Shown here in pieces: positions 54,506 to 62,749 of a stretch of DNA of 64,000 nucleotides (the stretch's first letter is position 1; each line of letters opens with the position of its first letter). The position numbers and the translations under genes were made by a program. Origin of the DNA: Pseudomonas pergaminensis. GTDB taxonomy: Bacteria > Pseudomonadota > Gammaproteobacteria > Pseudomonadales > Pseudomonadaceae. Under the pieces are notes generated by a model, which saw nothing but the letters and a program-made list of their open reading frames with translations, was not told the DNA's origin and did no database searches. The stretch lies in the NCBI RefSeq assembly GCF_024112395.2, contig NZ_CP078013.2, positions 2,294,001 through 2,358,000 on the forward strand, given 5' to 3'.

Positions 54506-55606
54506 TCAGTCGTTTCGCAGTTCGAAGTCGGCGCTGGCAAGCCTCTCGCCGTTGATCAACACATGGACGACATGCTTGCCGGGGTAATGCTTACGCGTGG
54601 TCAACTCGCGGATATGTTGCTCACGTCGGATGCTGTGAAGTTCGCCAGCGCCGAGGGTAAACGCCTTGAGTTTGAACACCTTTGCGGCACTGTGACCGGC
54701 GCTTTTCACGTAGTCGATGGCGTAGTCCACCACCAGTTTCTGTGGGGTAGTGGCGGTGGACTCCAGGCTGAACGACAGGTTGATGCGGTCGCCCAGGTTG
54801 ATCACCGACGGCGTGACCTGTAGGTGGTGGATCTTCACCTCGGCCTTGGCGCCCGCACCCATGATCGTCAGCGCGCGTGTATTGCCTTGCTTGATCAGGC
54901 TGCGCAGGGCTTGGCGGGCGATCCAGGCGGTGTGAGGGTTCTCCAGGTTCCAGCCTTCGATCAGGCTGAGCACCCAGTCCGGGTGGTCCTTGGTGATGTC
55001 GTTGAGGTGGTTGGCCACGGACTTGCGTACGTAGAGGCTGTTGTCGGCCTTGAGGTTGTCGAGGATCGACGCACACAGCTCGGGGTTGGCCTGCACGTCG
55101 GCCAGGCGGAATGACCAGGGCAAGCGCGGCCGCGAGCCTTCGCTGGCGAGGCGACGCACGTGTTCGTTGTCATCCAGCGACCAGGCTTGCATCACCGCCA
55201 GCGTGCGCGGGAAGTCGTGCAGCAGAAAGTGGCGGATGGCGAATTCGGAGGAACCAAAGGTGGTGAAGTATTTAAGAGCAGCCATGGAGCGCTTGAAGTC
55301 GTGCAACCCGTAACTTGCCACGAAATGCGGCAGGAACAGGCTGACGAACGCGCTGTTCAAGCGTGGGGCCAACGCGTAAAGCACCTTTAGGGTTTGCGGG
55401 TAATCCAGCGGGATCACCGCATGCAGGCTCTCGCTGACCCGCGCCATGCGCTGCATCACCGACAACTCGGCCAACCCGGCCTTGGCGTGCTTGAGGAAGC
55501 CCTTGGCGTCGAACGCCGGGTACACCGCCGTCATCTCGGTGGCGATATGGTGCAGGCGTTCGACATTGAAGATTTCCTTCAGCGCCGGGGCAGCTTGTTC
55601 GGTCAT
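54506..55606 (-). CDS. AlkC/AlkD-type DNA alkylation repair glycosylase with C-terminal Ig-like domain
   Basis: 366 residues. The N-terminal ~250 are HEAT-like helical repeats (MQRMARVSESLHAVIPLDYPQTL, SEFAIRHFLLHDFPRTLAVMQAWS, VRRLASEGSRPRLPW, SLYVRKSVANHLNDITKDHPDWVLSLI) that bind alkylated DNA and release damaged bases. The remaining ~115 residues are beta-rich (EVKIHHLQVTPSVINLGDRINL onward), matching the Ig-like domain of the AlkC-beta subgroup. Start ATG 55606. It is 17 bp upstream of, and on the same strand as, no other repair gene; the GS-like gene precedes it. Confidence 0.88.
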   Translation of the reverse strand: MTEQAAPALKEIFNVERLHHIATEMTAVYPAFDAKGFLKHAKAGLAELSVMQRMARVSESLHAVIPLDYPQTLKVLYALAPRLNSAFVSLFLPHFVASYGLHDFKRSMAALKYFTTFGSSEFAIRHFLLHDFPRTLAVMQAWSLDDNEHVRRLASEGSRPRLPWSFRLADVQANPELCASILDNLKADNSLYVRKSVANHLNDITKDHPDWVLSLIEGWNLENPHTAWIARQALRSLIKQGNTRALTIMGAGAKAEVKIHHLQVTPSVINLGDRINLSFSLESTATTPQKLVVDYAIDYVKSAGHSAAKVFKLKAFTLGAGELHSIRREQHIRELTTRKHYPGKHVVHVLINGERLASADFELRND

Positions 55607-55623
55607 CGATAATTCCTGGGCGG

Positions 55624-56970
55624 TTAAAGAAACCAGCGGTATTCCCGCGCATTGATCTCTTGTTGAAAGGCCAGGTGATCCTGGCGCTTGTTCTCGCAAT
55701 ACACGTCGACAAATTCAGCCCCCAGCTTATCGCGCAATACCGCGTGATGCTGCATGGCACGTACGGCGTCGAGCATTTCCAGGGGGAAGTCGGTGCCGCT
55801 GCTGCGGTCCTCGTTCAGCGGGGCGATGGGTTCGCGCTTGGCTTCCAGGCCATGCTCCAGGCCGACCAGGATCGCGGCCAGCACCAGGTAGGGGTTGGCA
55901 TCGGCACTGGCCAGGCGATGCTCGATGCGCAGGTTGCGCGGGTCGGACTCGGGAATGCGCACGCACGCGTCGCGGTCTTCGAAGCCCCAGCTGGCGCGGG
56001 TGGCGGCATTCACCGTACCGCCCAGGCGGCGGAAGGCGTTGTGGTTGGGCGAGAAGATCGGCATGCAATGGGGCAACAATTCCAGGCAGCCGGCCACAGC
56101 GTGCCGCAGTGGGTGCTGCTGGTGCGCCGCCAGCAGGTTATTGCCCGCGCCGTCATACAGGCTCACATGCACATGCATGCCGCTGCCAGGGAATTGCAGG
56201 TAAGGCTTGGCCATGAAGCTGGCGCGGTAACCGTGCTTGAGCGCCACGCCACGGGTGCTGCGGCAGAACAGGGCGGCCCAGTCGGCGGCGCGCATGCCGT
56301 CGTCGAGGTGGCCGAAGTTGATCTCGAACTGGCCTGGGCCGATTTCGGCGGTGATCACCGTGATATCGATGCCTTGATCCTTGGCGGTTTGCGCCATGTC
56401 GTCCAGCACATCGCCGAAGCGCGACAGCCGTTCGATATGCAGGTTGGGCTGGTCATCGGCGTCATCGCTCAACGGGTCGCGGGCGAATTGCGGCAGGCCG
56501 TTGTCGAGTTTTTTGTCGAACAGGTAGAACTCCAGCTCAAACGCCACCACCGGGTGAATGCCCTTGTGCTGCAGGCGCTCCAGCACTTTGGCCAGGACTT
56601 CGCGGGGTTCGAACTCGATGGGGGCTTCGGTGCCGTCCGAAGTGATCAGCATCTGGCTCAAAGGCTGCGATTCCCAATTCACCGGCTTGAGCGTGCCCGG
56701 TACCAGGCGCCGGTTGGCGTCCGGGTCGCCGTCGTTGAAGCAGTAGTCGCCAATCTTGAACAACCCGCCCTGAGCCCCCAGCAGCACGGCATTCTGCGGC
56801 AGCTTCAAGGGGCTGCCGGCGGCGACTTTTTCCAGCATCTCGATGGGGTAGCGCTTGCCGTAGAAGTGCCCGGGAATGTCCAGGGCGATCAGGTCGACAT
56901 AACGCACGTCGGGATGGTTCTGGCGAAAGGTCCGTACTTCGGCCAGTAACGTGGAGGCATGGCTTTTCAC
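55624..56970 (-). CDS. Glutamine synthetase-family protein (gamma-glutamylpolyamine synthetase-like)
   Basis: 448 residues starting at GTG (VKSHASTLLAEVRTF), with AGGAG about 8 bases upstream; the longer ATG frame lacks a site. Beta-grasp N-terminus with FYGKRYPIEML, and the catalytic domain has PVVAFELEFYLFDKK, EIGPGQFEINFGH, FMAKPYLQFPGSGMHVHVSL and NHNAFRRLGGT. These fit the PuuA-like class that glutamylates polyamines or amines. The regulator gene ends 11 bp upstream, so the two form an operon; the AlkC-type gene follows. Confidence 0.88.
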   Translation of the reverse strand: MKSHASTLLAEVRTFRQNHPDVRYVDLIALDIPGHFYGKRYPIEMLEKVAAGSPLKLPQNAVLLGAQGGLFKIGDYCFNDGDPDANRRLVPGTLKPVNWESQPLSQMLITSDGTEAPIEFEPREVLAKVLERLQHKGIHPVVAFELEFYLFDKKLDNGLPQFARDPLSDDADDQPNLHIERLSRFGDVLDDMAQTAKDQGIDITVITAEIGPGQFEINFGHLDDGMRAADWAALFCRSTRGVALKHGYRASFMAKPYLQFPGSGMHVHVSLYDGAGNNLLAAHQQHPLRHAVAGCLELLPHCMPIFSPNHNAFRRLGGTVNAATRASWGFEDRDACVRIPESDPRNLRIEHRLASADANPYLVLAAILVGLEHGLEAKREPIAPLNEDRSSGTDFPLEMLDAVRAMQHHAVLRDKLGAEFVDVYCENKRQDHLAFQQEINAREYRWFL

Positions 56971-56981
56971 GGGTGTTGCTC

Positions 56982-57539
56982 CTAGTTGTAAACCCACAGC
57001 ACGCGGGCGGGCAGGTCGGTCAGGTTGGCGTAGCGGCAATGGGCGAAGCTGGCCAGATGAAAGCTGTCGCCGGGGCCGAGGGTGACCGAGTCGGCCTCAC
57101 CCTCGACCCACAGGGTCAACTCGCCCTCCAGCACAAAACCGGCCTGCTCGGCGCGATCACTCATGGTTTGTTCGCCACTGTTGGCACCGGGGGCCAACAG
57201 GCTGTCGAGCATCGAAAAGGCGCCGTTCATGCTCGGTGAGACGAGAATGTCGGTGATGCCATTGGCGTAATACACCGTGCGCCGCTCGTTGGGGCGGGTG
57301 ATCCAGTTCACGGCCTTGGGCTTGGGCTGGCTATAGAAATAGGTGGTGGGCACGTCGAGGGCGTGGCTGATGGCGGTCAAATCCGCCACGGTTGGGCGGG
57401 ACAAACCGCGCTCGACCTGGGACAGGAAGCCCACCGAACGCTCGATTTTTTGCGCCAACTGCGCGAGGGTGAGCTTCTTGTGCTTGCGCAGGTCGTGGAT
57501 GAGTGCGGCGAGGGTGGCGAGTTCTTCTTGTGGGGTCAT
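56982..57539 (-). CDS. XRE-family regulator with cupin domain (PuuR-like)
   Basis: 186 residues. The helix-turn-helix (LTLAQLAQKIERSVGFLSQVERGLSRPTV) is followed by a cupin (about 110-183, GEQTMSDRAEQAGFVLEGELTLWV, LGPGDSFHLASFAHCRYANL). PuuR-type repressors release DNA when they bind a polyamine or aldehyde product. It precedes the glutamine-synthetase-like gene and is divergent from the NTF2-like gene, so it probably controls both through the A/T-rich spacer. Start ATG 57539 rather than the in-frame ATG at 57563. Confidence 0.9.
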   Translation of the reverse strand: MTPQEELATLAALIHDLRKHKKLTLAQLAQKIERSVGFLSQVERGLSRPTVADLTAISHALDVPTTYFYSQPKPKAVNWITRPNERRTVYYANGITDILVSPSMNGAFSMLDSLLAPGANSGEQTMSDRAEQAGFVLEGELTLWVEGEADSVTLGPGDSFHLASFAHCRYANLTDLPARVLWVYN

Positions 57540-57600
57540 GAAATTTATTTCGATTAATTTCATGAAAAATTACAGGATTTATTTCATGGAGGCAATGAGC
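57540..57600. promoter_or_regulatory. Control region of the XRE/NTF2-like divergent pair
   Basis: A/T-rich 61-bp gap. It holds two ATTTATTTC direct repeats (about 57543 and 57578) and ATGAAAT/ATTTCAT inverted halves around GATTAATTTCATGAAAAATTA. These are candidate operators of the XRE protein, with overlapping promoters for both directions. Confidence 0.45.
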
Positions 57601-57954
57601 ATGGATTTACACGCGCACTTGTTCGGGCTGGAACAGGCGCTACAGCAAAGCGCGACCCGTTCGGATACGAGGCAGTTGGCAAGATTGCTGGCCGATGATT
57701 TTGTTGAGTTCGGCGCCAGCGGCCATGTGTGGGGCAGCAAGGCCGAGGTGATCGACGGGCTGCAGGACGAGGTGTTTTCTGCGCGGAGCATGACCGAGTT
57801 CGTGGTGAAAATGCTGAGCGAGCATGTAGCGTTGGTCACCTATCGCTGTCACCGGAGCGGAGTCGGGACCTCGTTGCGCAGTTCGGTATGGCGGGCAGAA
57901 GAAGGGCAGTGGCAGATGGTGTTCCATCAAGGCACACCCTTGGCAGTTGATTAG
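57601..57954 (+). CDS. NTF2-like/DUF4440-family protein
   Basis: 117 residues from MDLHAHLFGLEQALQQSA, with LLADDFVEFGASGHVWGSKAEVIDGL, ALVTYRCHR and SSVWRAEEGQWQMVFHQGTPL, the pattern of the NTF2-like (SnoaL/DUF4440) fold. It binds a small hydrophobic or polar ligand in its cone; function unknown. GGAGG at 57588-57592 fits the ATG at 57601; ATGs at 57586 and 57595 are poorer. Divergent from the XRE gene. Confidence 0.82.
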   Translation: MDLHAHLFGLEQALQQSATRSDTRQLARLLADDFVEFGASGHVWGSKAEVIDGLQDEVFSARSMTEFVVKMLSEHVALVTYRCHRSGVGTSLRSSVWRAEEGQWQMVFHQGTPLAVD

Positions 57955-58094
57955 CCATTGCGGTGGCGAGGGGGCTTGTTCCCGCCGGGCCGCGAAGCGG
58001 CCCCAACCCATTGGGGCAGTGAGAGGCCCGATGGAATGATCACGCATCGCAGCGGTCCGAACCTGGGTACGCATCATTCATTGAAGGAGCACCC
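57955..58094. repeat. Degenerate REP-like hairpin after the NTF2-like gene
   Basis: GGCGAGGGGGCTTGTTCCCG followed by GGCCGCGAAGCGGCC (GGCCGC/GCGGCC stem) and CCCAACCCATTGGGG. It is a lone, degenerate REP half in the gap before the RcnB-like gene. Confidence 0.55.
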
Positions 58095-58403
58095 ATGAAA
58101 GCCAGATCCCTGATTGCCAGCCTGCTGGTCGCCACAAGCTTGTCCACCGCCAGCTTTATCGTGCAGGCCGGTGACACCCCCCAGGAAACCGTGCAACCTT
58201 CGAACATCAACACCCGTGACCTGAAAGAGGGTGACCGTGCGCCGGACATGCTGATGCGCAAGGAATCGGCCGTCAGCGACTGGAAAAAGCGCGGCCTCAA
58301 GCAGCCTGAGGAAGACAGCCAATGGACGCGGGTAGGCGATAAATTCGTGCTGCTCAAGACCACCAACGGCACCATTCTCGAGATCACCCCCGTCAAGAAA
58401 TGA
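58095..58403 (+). CDS. RcnB-family periplasmic protein
   Basis: 102 residues with a signal peptide (MKARSLIASLLVATSLSTASFIVQA). The mature C-terminal half, WKKRGLKQPEEDSQWTRVGDKFVLLKTTNGTILEI, is the RcnB pattern. RcnB in E. coli modulates nickel/cobalt export from the periplasm; the metal link here is unproven. GAAGGAG precedes the ATG. Followed by a hairpin and the MFS gene. Confidence 0.8.
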   Translation: MKARSLIASLLVATSLSTASFIVQAGDTPQETVQPSNINTRDLKEGDRAPDMLMRKESAVSDWKKRGLKQPEEDSQWTRVGDKFVLLKTTNGTILEITPVKK

Positions 58404-58430
58404 CCGTGTCGGTAGTGCCTGCCCTGGGTT

Positions 58431-58462
58431 AAGGTAACCGGCCATACAGGCCGCGTTACCTT
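58431..58462. promoter_or_regulatory. Cruciform-like inverted repeat before the MFS gene
   Basis: AAGGTAAC and GTTACCTT are paired, with CGGCC/GGCCG nested inside, in the 76-bp gap between the RcnB-like and MFS genes and ending 17 bp before the MFS ATG. It lacks a T run, so it may be an operator or leader hairpin. Confidence 0.45.
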
Positions 58463-58479
58463 CAACGATCGAGAGCAGG

Positions 58480-59673
58480 ATGCTTGCCACAATAAGAAAC
58501 TACCCCCGCACCGTAAACCTGCTGCTTTCGGCCACGCTTATGCTGACGCTGGCCAAGGCCATCACCTTTCCCTACCTGGTGATTTACCTTACCCACCGCT
58601 TTGCCCTCGACATTACCCAGGTTGGCCTGGTCATCGGTAGCTCGCTGATCGTCGGCTCGTTGCTCAGCGTGTATGGCGGTTTCCTTGTCGACCGCATCAA
58701 CAGCTACCGGTTGTTGCTGGGGCTGAGTGCGCTGTTTGTACTGGGCTTTATCGGCACGGTGCTGGTGCAGCATTTCTGGGTGTTCTATGCCTGCCTGATC
58801 CTGATCAACCTCGCGTACGCGGTGATCGATATCGCCGTCAAAGCCGGCTTTGCCAGCCTGTTGCCCGAAGGTGCGCGCAGCGAAGTCTTCTCCATCAAGT
58901 ACACCCTTACCAATATCGGCTATGCGGTTGGGCCGGCGTTCGGGGCGATGGTGGCCAAGTTGGATATCAGTTTGCCGTTTGTGTTGTCGGCGCTGCTGGG
59001 GGTGGGGTTTTTCCTGCTGTACTGGCGTTGGGGCGACCGTCGGCTGACCACCGTCGAGGCCTTGCAAAAGCCTGCGCCATTCCTGGCCGTCGGCCGCGTA
59101 TTGCTGCGCGACCGCCGCCTGGTCTGCTTCACCCTGGGAGGTGTACTCAGTGCCGTGGTGTTTGGCCAATTCACTGCGTGGCTGTCGCAGTACCTGGTGA
59201 CGACTACCACCGCCGACTACACCTACACCGTTGTCAGCGCGGTGCTGACCACCAACGCGGTGTTGGTGATTGCCTTGCAATACGTGATCGGGCGGCGCAT
59301 CTCGCATCGTTACCTGGGCCAGTGGCTGATCGCGGGCCTGGGCATGTTCATGCTGGGGGTGATCGGCTTTGCCTTGTCCACCAGCGTGCTGTGGTGGGTG
59401 CTGGCGATGGCGGTATTCACCGTAGGGGAGATCATCGTGTTCCCGGCCGAGTACATGTTCATTGATCGGATCGCCCCGGACCACTTGCGCGGCATGTACT
59501 ACGGGGCGCAGAACCTGTCCAATCTGGGTGCCGCCTTGGGGCCGGTGTTGTGTGGGCTGGTGCTGGCGAGCCTGCCGGCCCCCTATATGTTCCTGATGCT
59601 GGGGGCGTTTATTGTGGCCGGCGGGGTGTTCTATTTCATTGGTGCGTCGTTGAAGGCAAGTCATCCAGCGTGA
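58480..59673 (+). CDS. MFS transporter (MdtH-like)
   Basis: 397 residues with 12 predicted helices. The start is MLATIRNYPRTVNLLLSATLMLTLAKAI; motif A-like GGFLVDRINSYRLLL lies after helix 2, and helix 5 holds IGYAVGPAFGAMVAKL. The pattern is that of MdtH-like DHA1 exporters. The substrate is unknown. GAGAGCAGG precedes the ATG. Its 3' end overlaps the convergent DUF1652 gene by 38 bp. Confidence 0.86.
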   Translation: MLATIRNYPRTVNLLLSATLMLTLAKAITFPYLVIYLTHRFALDITQVGLVIGSSLIVGSLLSVYGGFLVDRINSYRLLLGLSALFVLGFIGTVLVQHFWVFYACLILINLAYAVIDIAVKAGFASLLPEGARSEVFSIKYTLTNIGYAVGPAFGAMVAKLDISLPFVLSALLGVGFFLLYWRWGDRRLTTVEALQKPAPFLAVGRVLLRDRRLVCFTLGGVLSAVVFGQFTAWLSQYLVTTTTADYTYTVVSAVLTTNAVLVIALQYVIGRRISHRYLGQWLIAGLGMFMLGVIGFALSTSVLWWVLAMAVFTVGEIIVFPAEYMFIDRIAPDHLRGMYYGAQNLSNLGAALGPVLCGLVLASLPAPYMFLMLGAFIVAGGVFYFIGASLKASHPA

Positions 59674-59908
59674 GCTTGCCCACGTTGTTGCTTTGCAATT
59701 CGTAGCGCAACTCTTCCACCATCTTTTCCACTTCTTGCGGGGTCTGCAGTCGGTTGGTGCTGATCCCGGTCACCACCAGGTCGACACGGCCGGTTTCGGC
59801 GTCGTAGACCTTGAGGGTCAGGGACGCGTCCCGGCACAACGTGAACTCACAAGTCAGTGGCGACAAGCCTTCTTCGATGCAGTTTCGCAGTTGGGAGAGG
59901 GTAAACAT
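59636..59908 (-). CDS. DUF1652-family small protein
   Basis: 90 residues: MFTLSQLRNCIEEGLSPLTCEFTLCRDASLTLKVYD followed by GRVDLVVTGISTNRLQTPQEVEKMVEELRYEL. This matches DUF1652, a Pseudomonas-restricted small protein family of unknown role. The start ATG 59908 is the family's; the open frame extends further upstream without a site. Its promoter region contains the GTGCATTTGCAC motif also found upstream of the PAS-LuxR gene. Confidence 0.86.
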   Translation of the reverse strand: MFTLSQLRNCIEEGLSPLTCEFTLCRDASLTLKVYDAETGRVDLVVTGISTNRLQTPQEVEKMVEELRYELQSNNVGKLTLDDLPSTTHQ

Positions 59909-59996
59909 GCGGGTTCCTTCAGGGCGTAAAGTTCGACCCCTGAAGGGTATTGCTTGGCCTTCGCAGCAATAAGGCGAATTCGCACTAGCCGCACTA

Positions 59997-60008
59997 GTGC
60001 ATTTGCAC
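59997..60008. promoter_or_regulatory. 12-base motif upstream of the DUF1652 gene
   Basis: GTGCATTTGCAC, 89 bp before the DUF1652 start. The exact reverse complement occurs at 61586-61597 in the PAS-LuxR promoter, and a 10/12 match at 61609-61620. Likely a shared operator. Confidence 0.55.
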
Positions 60009-60017
60009 TGGCGAGGG

Positions 60018-61508
60018 CTACTTTTTAACCCGCAGTTCACCGGCAAACAGCCCGCGTTCACGGGCCCAGACGATTGCTGCGCTGCGGCTGTGCACACCCA
60101 GTTTGGAATACACCGTGGCCACGTGGTTACGCACCGTGTTGGGCGCCAGTTTCAAGCGCGAAGCGATCTCCTTGTCAGCCAGGCCTTCGCAGATCAGACC
60201 CAGCACATCGCGCTCTCGGGCGGTGAGGTCGGTGAAGGCGATATTGGGTTGGCTGGGGCTGTTGACGCTCTTGGCGTTGGCCAGTTTTTCGATGAGGGTC
60301 TGGCTGAACCAGGAGGCGTCCTGCATCACTTCTTCGATGGCCGCCACCAGTTCCAGCTCCGAGCGTTTGCGTTCGGTGATGTTCATCATCACCAGCAGAT
60401 AGCAGGGCACGTCTTGGATGATCACTGTGTCGGCGGAGACCACGCAGTCGATCACCTCGTTGCCTTTCTTGCGCACCTTGAGGTCCTGGCCGTCGAGGTT
60501 GCCGGCCTTTTCCAGGTTGGCGAACAACTGCGCGGACGCCTGCGGGCTGTCGATAAAGTCGATGTCTTCGATGGATTTACCGATCAGCTCCTCGCTGGTA
60601 TAGCCGGTGATGCTCATGAAGGCTTCGTTGATGTCCACCACCTGGCGGTTGGCGGCGCTGCACACCAGGGTGGGCACCGGCGTCAGGCGGAACGATTTAG
60701 CGAAGCGCTCCTCGCTCTGGCGCAGGGCGATTTCCGCCTTTCGGCGCGGCTCCAGGTCCATGAAGGAGAACAGCATGCAGTCCTCTTCGTTCATGTCCAG
60801 CGGTTGCCCCGCGACGATCACCAGTTTGCTGCCGCCCTCGGGCAGTTTCAGTTCGGCCTGCATTTGCGGGATGGTCGCGCCTTCGCCCAACCGCTGGATG
60901 GCCAGGTCCTTGCGCTCGGCCTGTTCCAGCACATCCAGCTCGTACACCGACTTGCCGATGACCTGGTCGCGGTTGTAGCCGGTCATCTCCAGAAAGCCCT
61001 GGTTCACCTTGATGTAACGCAAGTCGCTCAGGCGACAGATCACCGCCGGCGCCGGGTTGGCGTTGAAGGTTTTTTCGAAGCGCTGTTCGGCGCTGGCCCA
61101 CTCGGTGGCGTCACTGAGGATCAGCACCAGCAATTCCGGTTCACCGTGGGAGTCACTGATCACCAGGCTGCGCAGGCGATGCACCCAGGTTCTGTCGGCG
61201 TCGTCGGTGGGGGAAACCTCCACCACCACGTCACTGAACTCTTCGCCAGCGGCGACGCGGGCGAGGGGGTAGTTCTCCAACAGCACCGGGTGGTTGTTAC
61301 GATAGCGCAGGGCAAATCGTTTGGCGTAGGCCTGGGTATTGGCACCCAGTGCAGCGACGTCATCGATGCCGTGCATGTTCAGCGCAGCTTCGTTGGCCCA
61401 GAGGATGGTTTGGTCGACTTCCGCGAGGATGATGCCGTCGGATACCCCGGAGACAATCTGCTGCAGTTGGCGGCGGTTGGTTTCTTTGGCGAGGACATCC
61501 TGGGTCAT
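60018..61508 (-). CDS. PAS-domain regulator with LuxR-type DNA-binding domain
   Basis: 496 soluble residues. Three PAS-like domains lie at about 10-130 (LQQIVSGVSDGIILAEVDQTILWANEAALNM), 140-260 (ICRLSDLRYIKVNQGFLEMTGYNRDQVIGKS) and 275-400 (SAANRQVVDINEAFMSITGYTSEELIGKS). A LuxR/NarL helix-turn-helix follows (LTARERDVLGLICEGLADKEIASRLKLAPNTVRNHV, extent only). There is no kinase or receiver, so it is a one-component sensor-regulator; the signal could be small molecule, light or redox. GTGCATTTGCAC-type sites before its gene suggest autoregulation. Confidence 0.86.
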   Translation of the reverse strand: MTQDVLAKETNRRQLQQIVSGVSDGIILAEVDQTILWANEAALNMHGIDDVAALGANTQAYAKRFALRYRNNHPVLLENYPLARVAAGEEFSDVVVEVSPTDDADRTWVHRLRSLVISDSHGEPELLVLILSDATEWASAEQRFEKTFNANPAPAVICRLSDLRYIKVNQGFLEMTGYNRDQVIGKSVYELDVLEQAERKDLAIQRLGEGATIPQMQAELKLPEGGSKLVIVAGQPLDMNEEDCMLFSFMDLEPRRKAEIALRQSEERFAKSFRLTPVPTLVCSAANRQVVDINEAFMSITGYTSEELIGKSIEDIDFIDSPQASAQLFANLEKAGNLDGQDLKVRKKGNEVIDCVVSADTVIIQDVPCYLLVMMNITERKRSELELVAAIEEVMQDASWFSQTLIEKLANAKSVNSPSQPNIAFTDLTARERDVLGLICEGLADKEIASRLKLAPNTVRNHVATVYSKLGVHSRSAAIVWARERGLFAGELRVKK

Positions 61509-61585
61509 GGTTTCTCCGGGTTTTGGACGCGTGGAATTACGACACCGGGGCTTCAGGATAGTGCAGACCAATTGCCCGGGATGGG

Positions 61586-61620
61586 GTGCAAATGCACTAT
61601 GCAGCCCGGTGCATTTGCGT
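61586..61620. promoter_or_regulatory. Paired GTGCAAATGCAC / GTGCATTTGCGT motifs in the PAS-LuxR divergent region
   Basis: GTGCAAATGCAC (61586-61597) and GTGCATTTGCGT (61609-61620) lie 23 bp centre to centre, about two helical turns. They sit between the PAS-LuxR gene (start 61508) and the divergent membrane protein gene (start 61682). Confidence 0.55.
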
Positions 61621-61681
61621 GGGGACGAGCGGTACTTGGCTCGCCAGACTGAGGCGGTCAATAACGCAAAAAGGATCAATC

Positions 61682-62650
61682 ATGACCCCTGTCTATGAAA
61701 CCAACCGTTCGCCGTTTCGCGTGTCCTGGAGTGCGGTACTGGCCGGGAGTGCAATTGCCCTGGTGAGTTACCTGGTGCTGAGTGTGTTGGGCACCGCCAT
61801 CGGCGCCAGCGCCGTCGACCCCATGCAAGCCGGCAACCCTTTGAGTGGGTTTGGCACGGGCGCCGGGATCTGGCTGTTTGTCTCGACCCTGGTCGCTGTT
61901 GGCCTCGGCGCCTTTGTAGCCGGTCGCACGGCCCCTGATCGCGGCGGCCTGCACGGCGTCCTGACCTGGACCCTCACCACGCTGCTCACCACCTGGCTGC
62001 TGGCGGGCTTGGCCGCCAGTGTCGTCGGCACCGCCGGCAATGTGGTAGGTAAAGGTCTGTCGGCTGCCGGCAGCGGCATTGCTGCGGTAGCACCGGGCAT
62101 TGGCGACAGCGTCAAGCAGCAGTTGAACGAGCAGGGCATCCAATTGGACTGGAACAGCCTGCAAGGCGAGTTGGACACCTTGCTCAAGCAAAGTGGCAAG
62201 CCTGAACTGGACCCGGCCAACGTTGAACAGAAAACCGACCAGGCCGCCGCCGATGGCAAGCAGTCGGCGACCGCCGCAGCCAGCAACCCTGCCCAGGCTG
62301 GCGATGCGTTGAAGCAATGGTTCGAACGCGTCAAGGCTTCCGGTGAGCCCGCGCTGAATGCAGCGGACAAAGACGCATTGGTCAATATCGTTGCGGCCCG
62401 CACCGGCAAGAGCAAGGAAGAAGCGACCCAGATCGTCGACAACTACGCCCAGGCCTATCAGCAGGCCATGCAAAAAGTTGACGAACTGAAGCAACAGGCC
62501 GAGCAGAAAGCCCGTAAAGCCGGCGAAGTCGCGGCCAAACAGCTCTCCCGTGCGGCCTGGAGCACCTTGGCCATGCTGTTGTTGGGCGCGGCCTTGAGCT
62601 TCCTGGTGGGGCGCATGGCCCTGACCACGCGCCGAGTGCCGTTGGCTTAA
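61682..62650 (+). CDS. Predicted inner-membrane protein of unknown function
   Basis: 322 residues. N-terminal membrane segments (about 12-40 VSWSAVLAGSAIALVSYLVLSVLG, 55-80 and 92-115) are followed by a soluble region of about 170 residues rich in Gln, Lys and Ala (EQKTDQAAADGKQSATAAASN, EATQIVDNYAQAYQQAMQKVDELK). A last helix (AAWSTLAMLLLGAALSFLVGRMAL) lies near the C-terminus. The region between is probably a coiled coil. It shares a control region with the PAS-LuxR gene. No known function. Confidence 0.75.
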   Translation: MTPVYETNRSPFRVSWSAVLAGSAIALVSYLVLSVLGTAIGASAVDPMQAGNPLSGFGTGAGIWLFVSTLVAVGLGAFVAGRTAPDRGGLHGVLTWTLTTLLTTWLLAGLAASVVGTAGNVVGKGLSAAGSGIAAVAPGIGDSVKQQLNEQGIQLDWNSLQGELDTLLKQSGKPELDPANVEQKTDQAAADGKQSATAAASNPAQAGDALKQWFERVKASGEPALNAADKDALVNIVAARTGKSKEEATQIVDNYAQAYQQAMQKVDELKQQAEQKARKAGEVAAKQLSRAAWSTLAMLLLGAALSFLVGRMALTTRRVPLA

Positions 62651-62749
62651 CAATGCGTGCAGCAGGGACGCTGCTTTTCACTGGCAGCTAACATGCGAGT
62701 GTCAGCATTCCAATACCCACCGGCAATGCCTGGCGATGCGTGATCGTGA

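Noticed and set aside
55660..56949. Long open frame opposite the glutamine-synthetase-like gene
   Set aside because: Antisense shadow; the minus-strand product has all family motifs.
58462..59664. 400-codon frame opposite the MFS gene
   Set aside because: Antisense shadow, rich in Gln/His/Arg as expected of such frames.
59997..61652. 551-codon frame opposite the PAS-LuxR gene
   Set aside because: Antisense shadow of a gene with clear PAS and LuxR domains.
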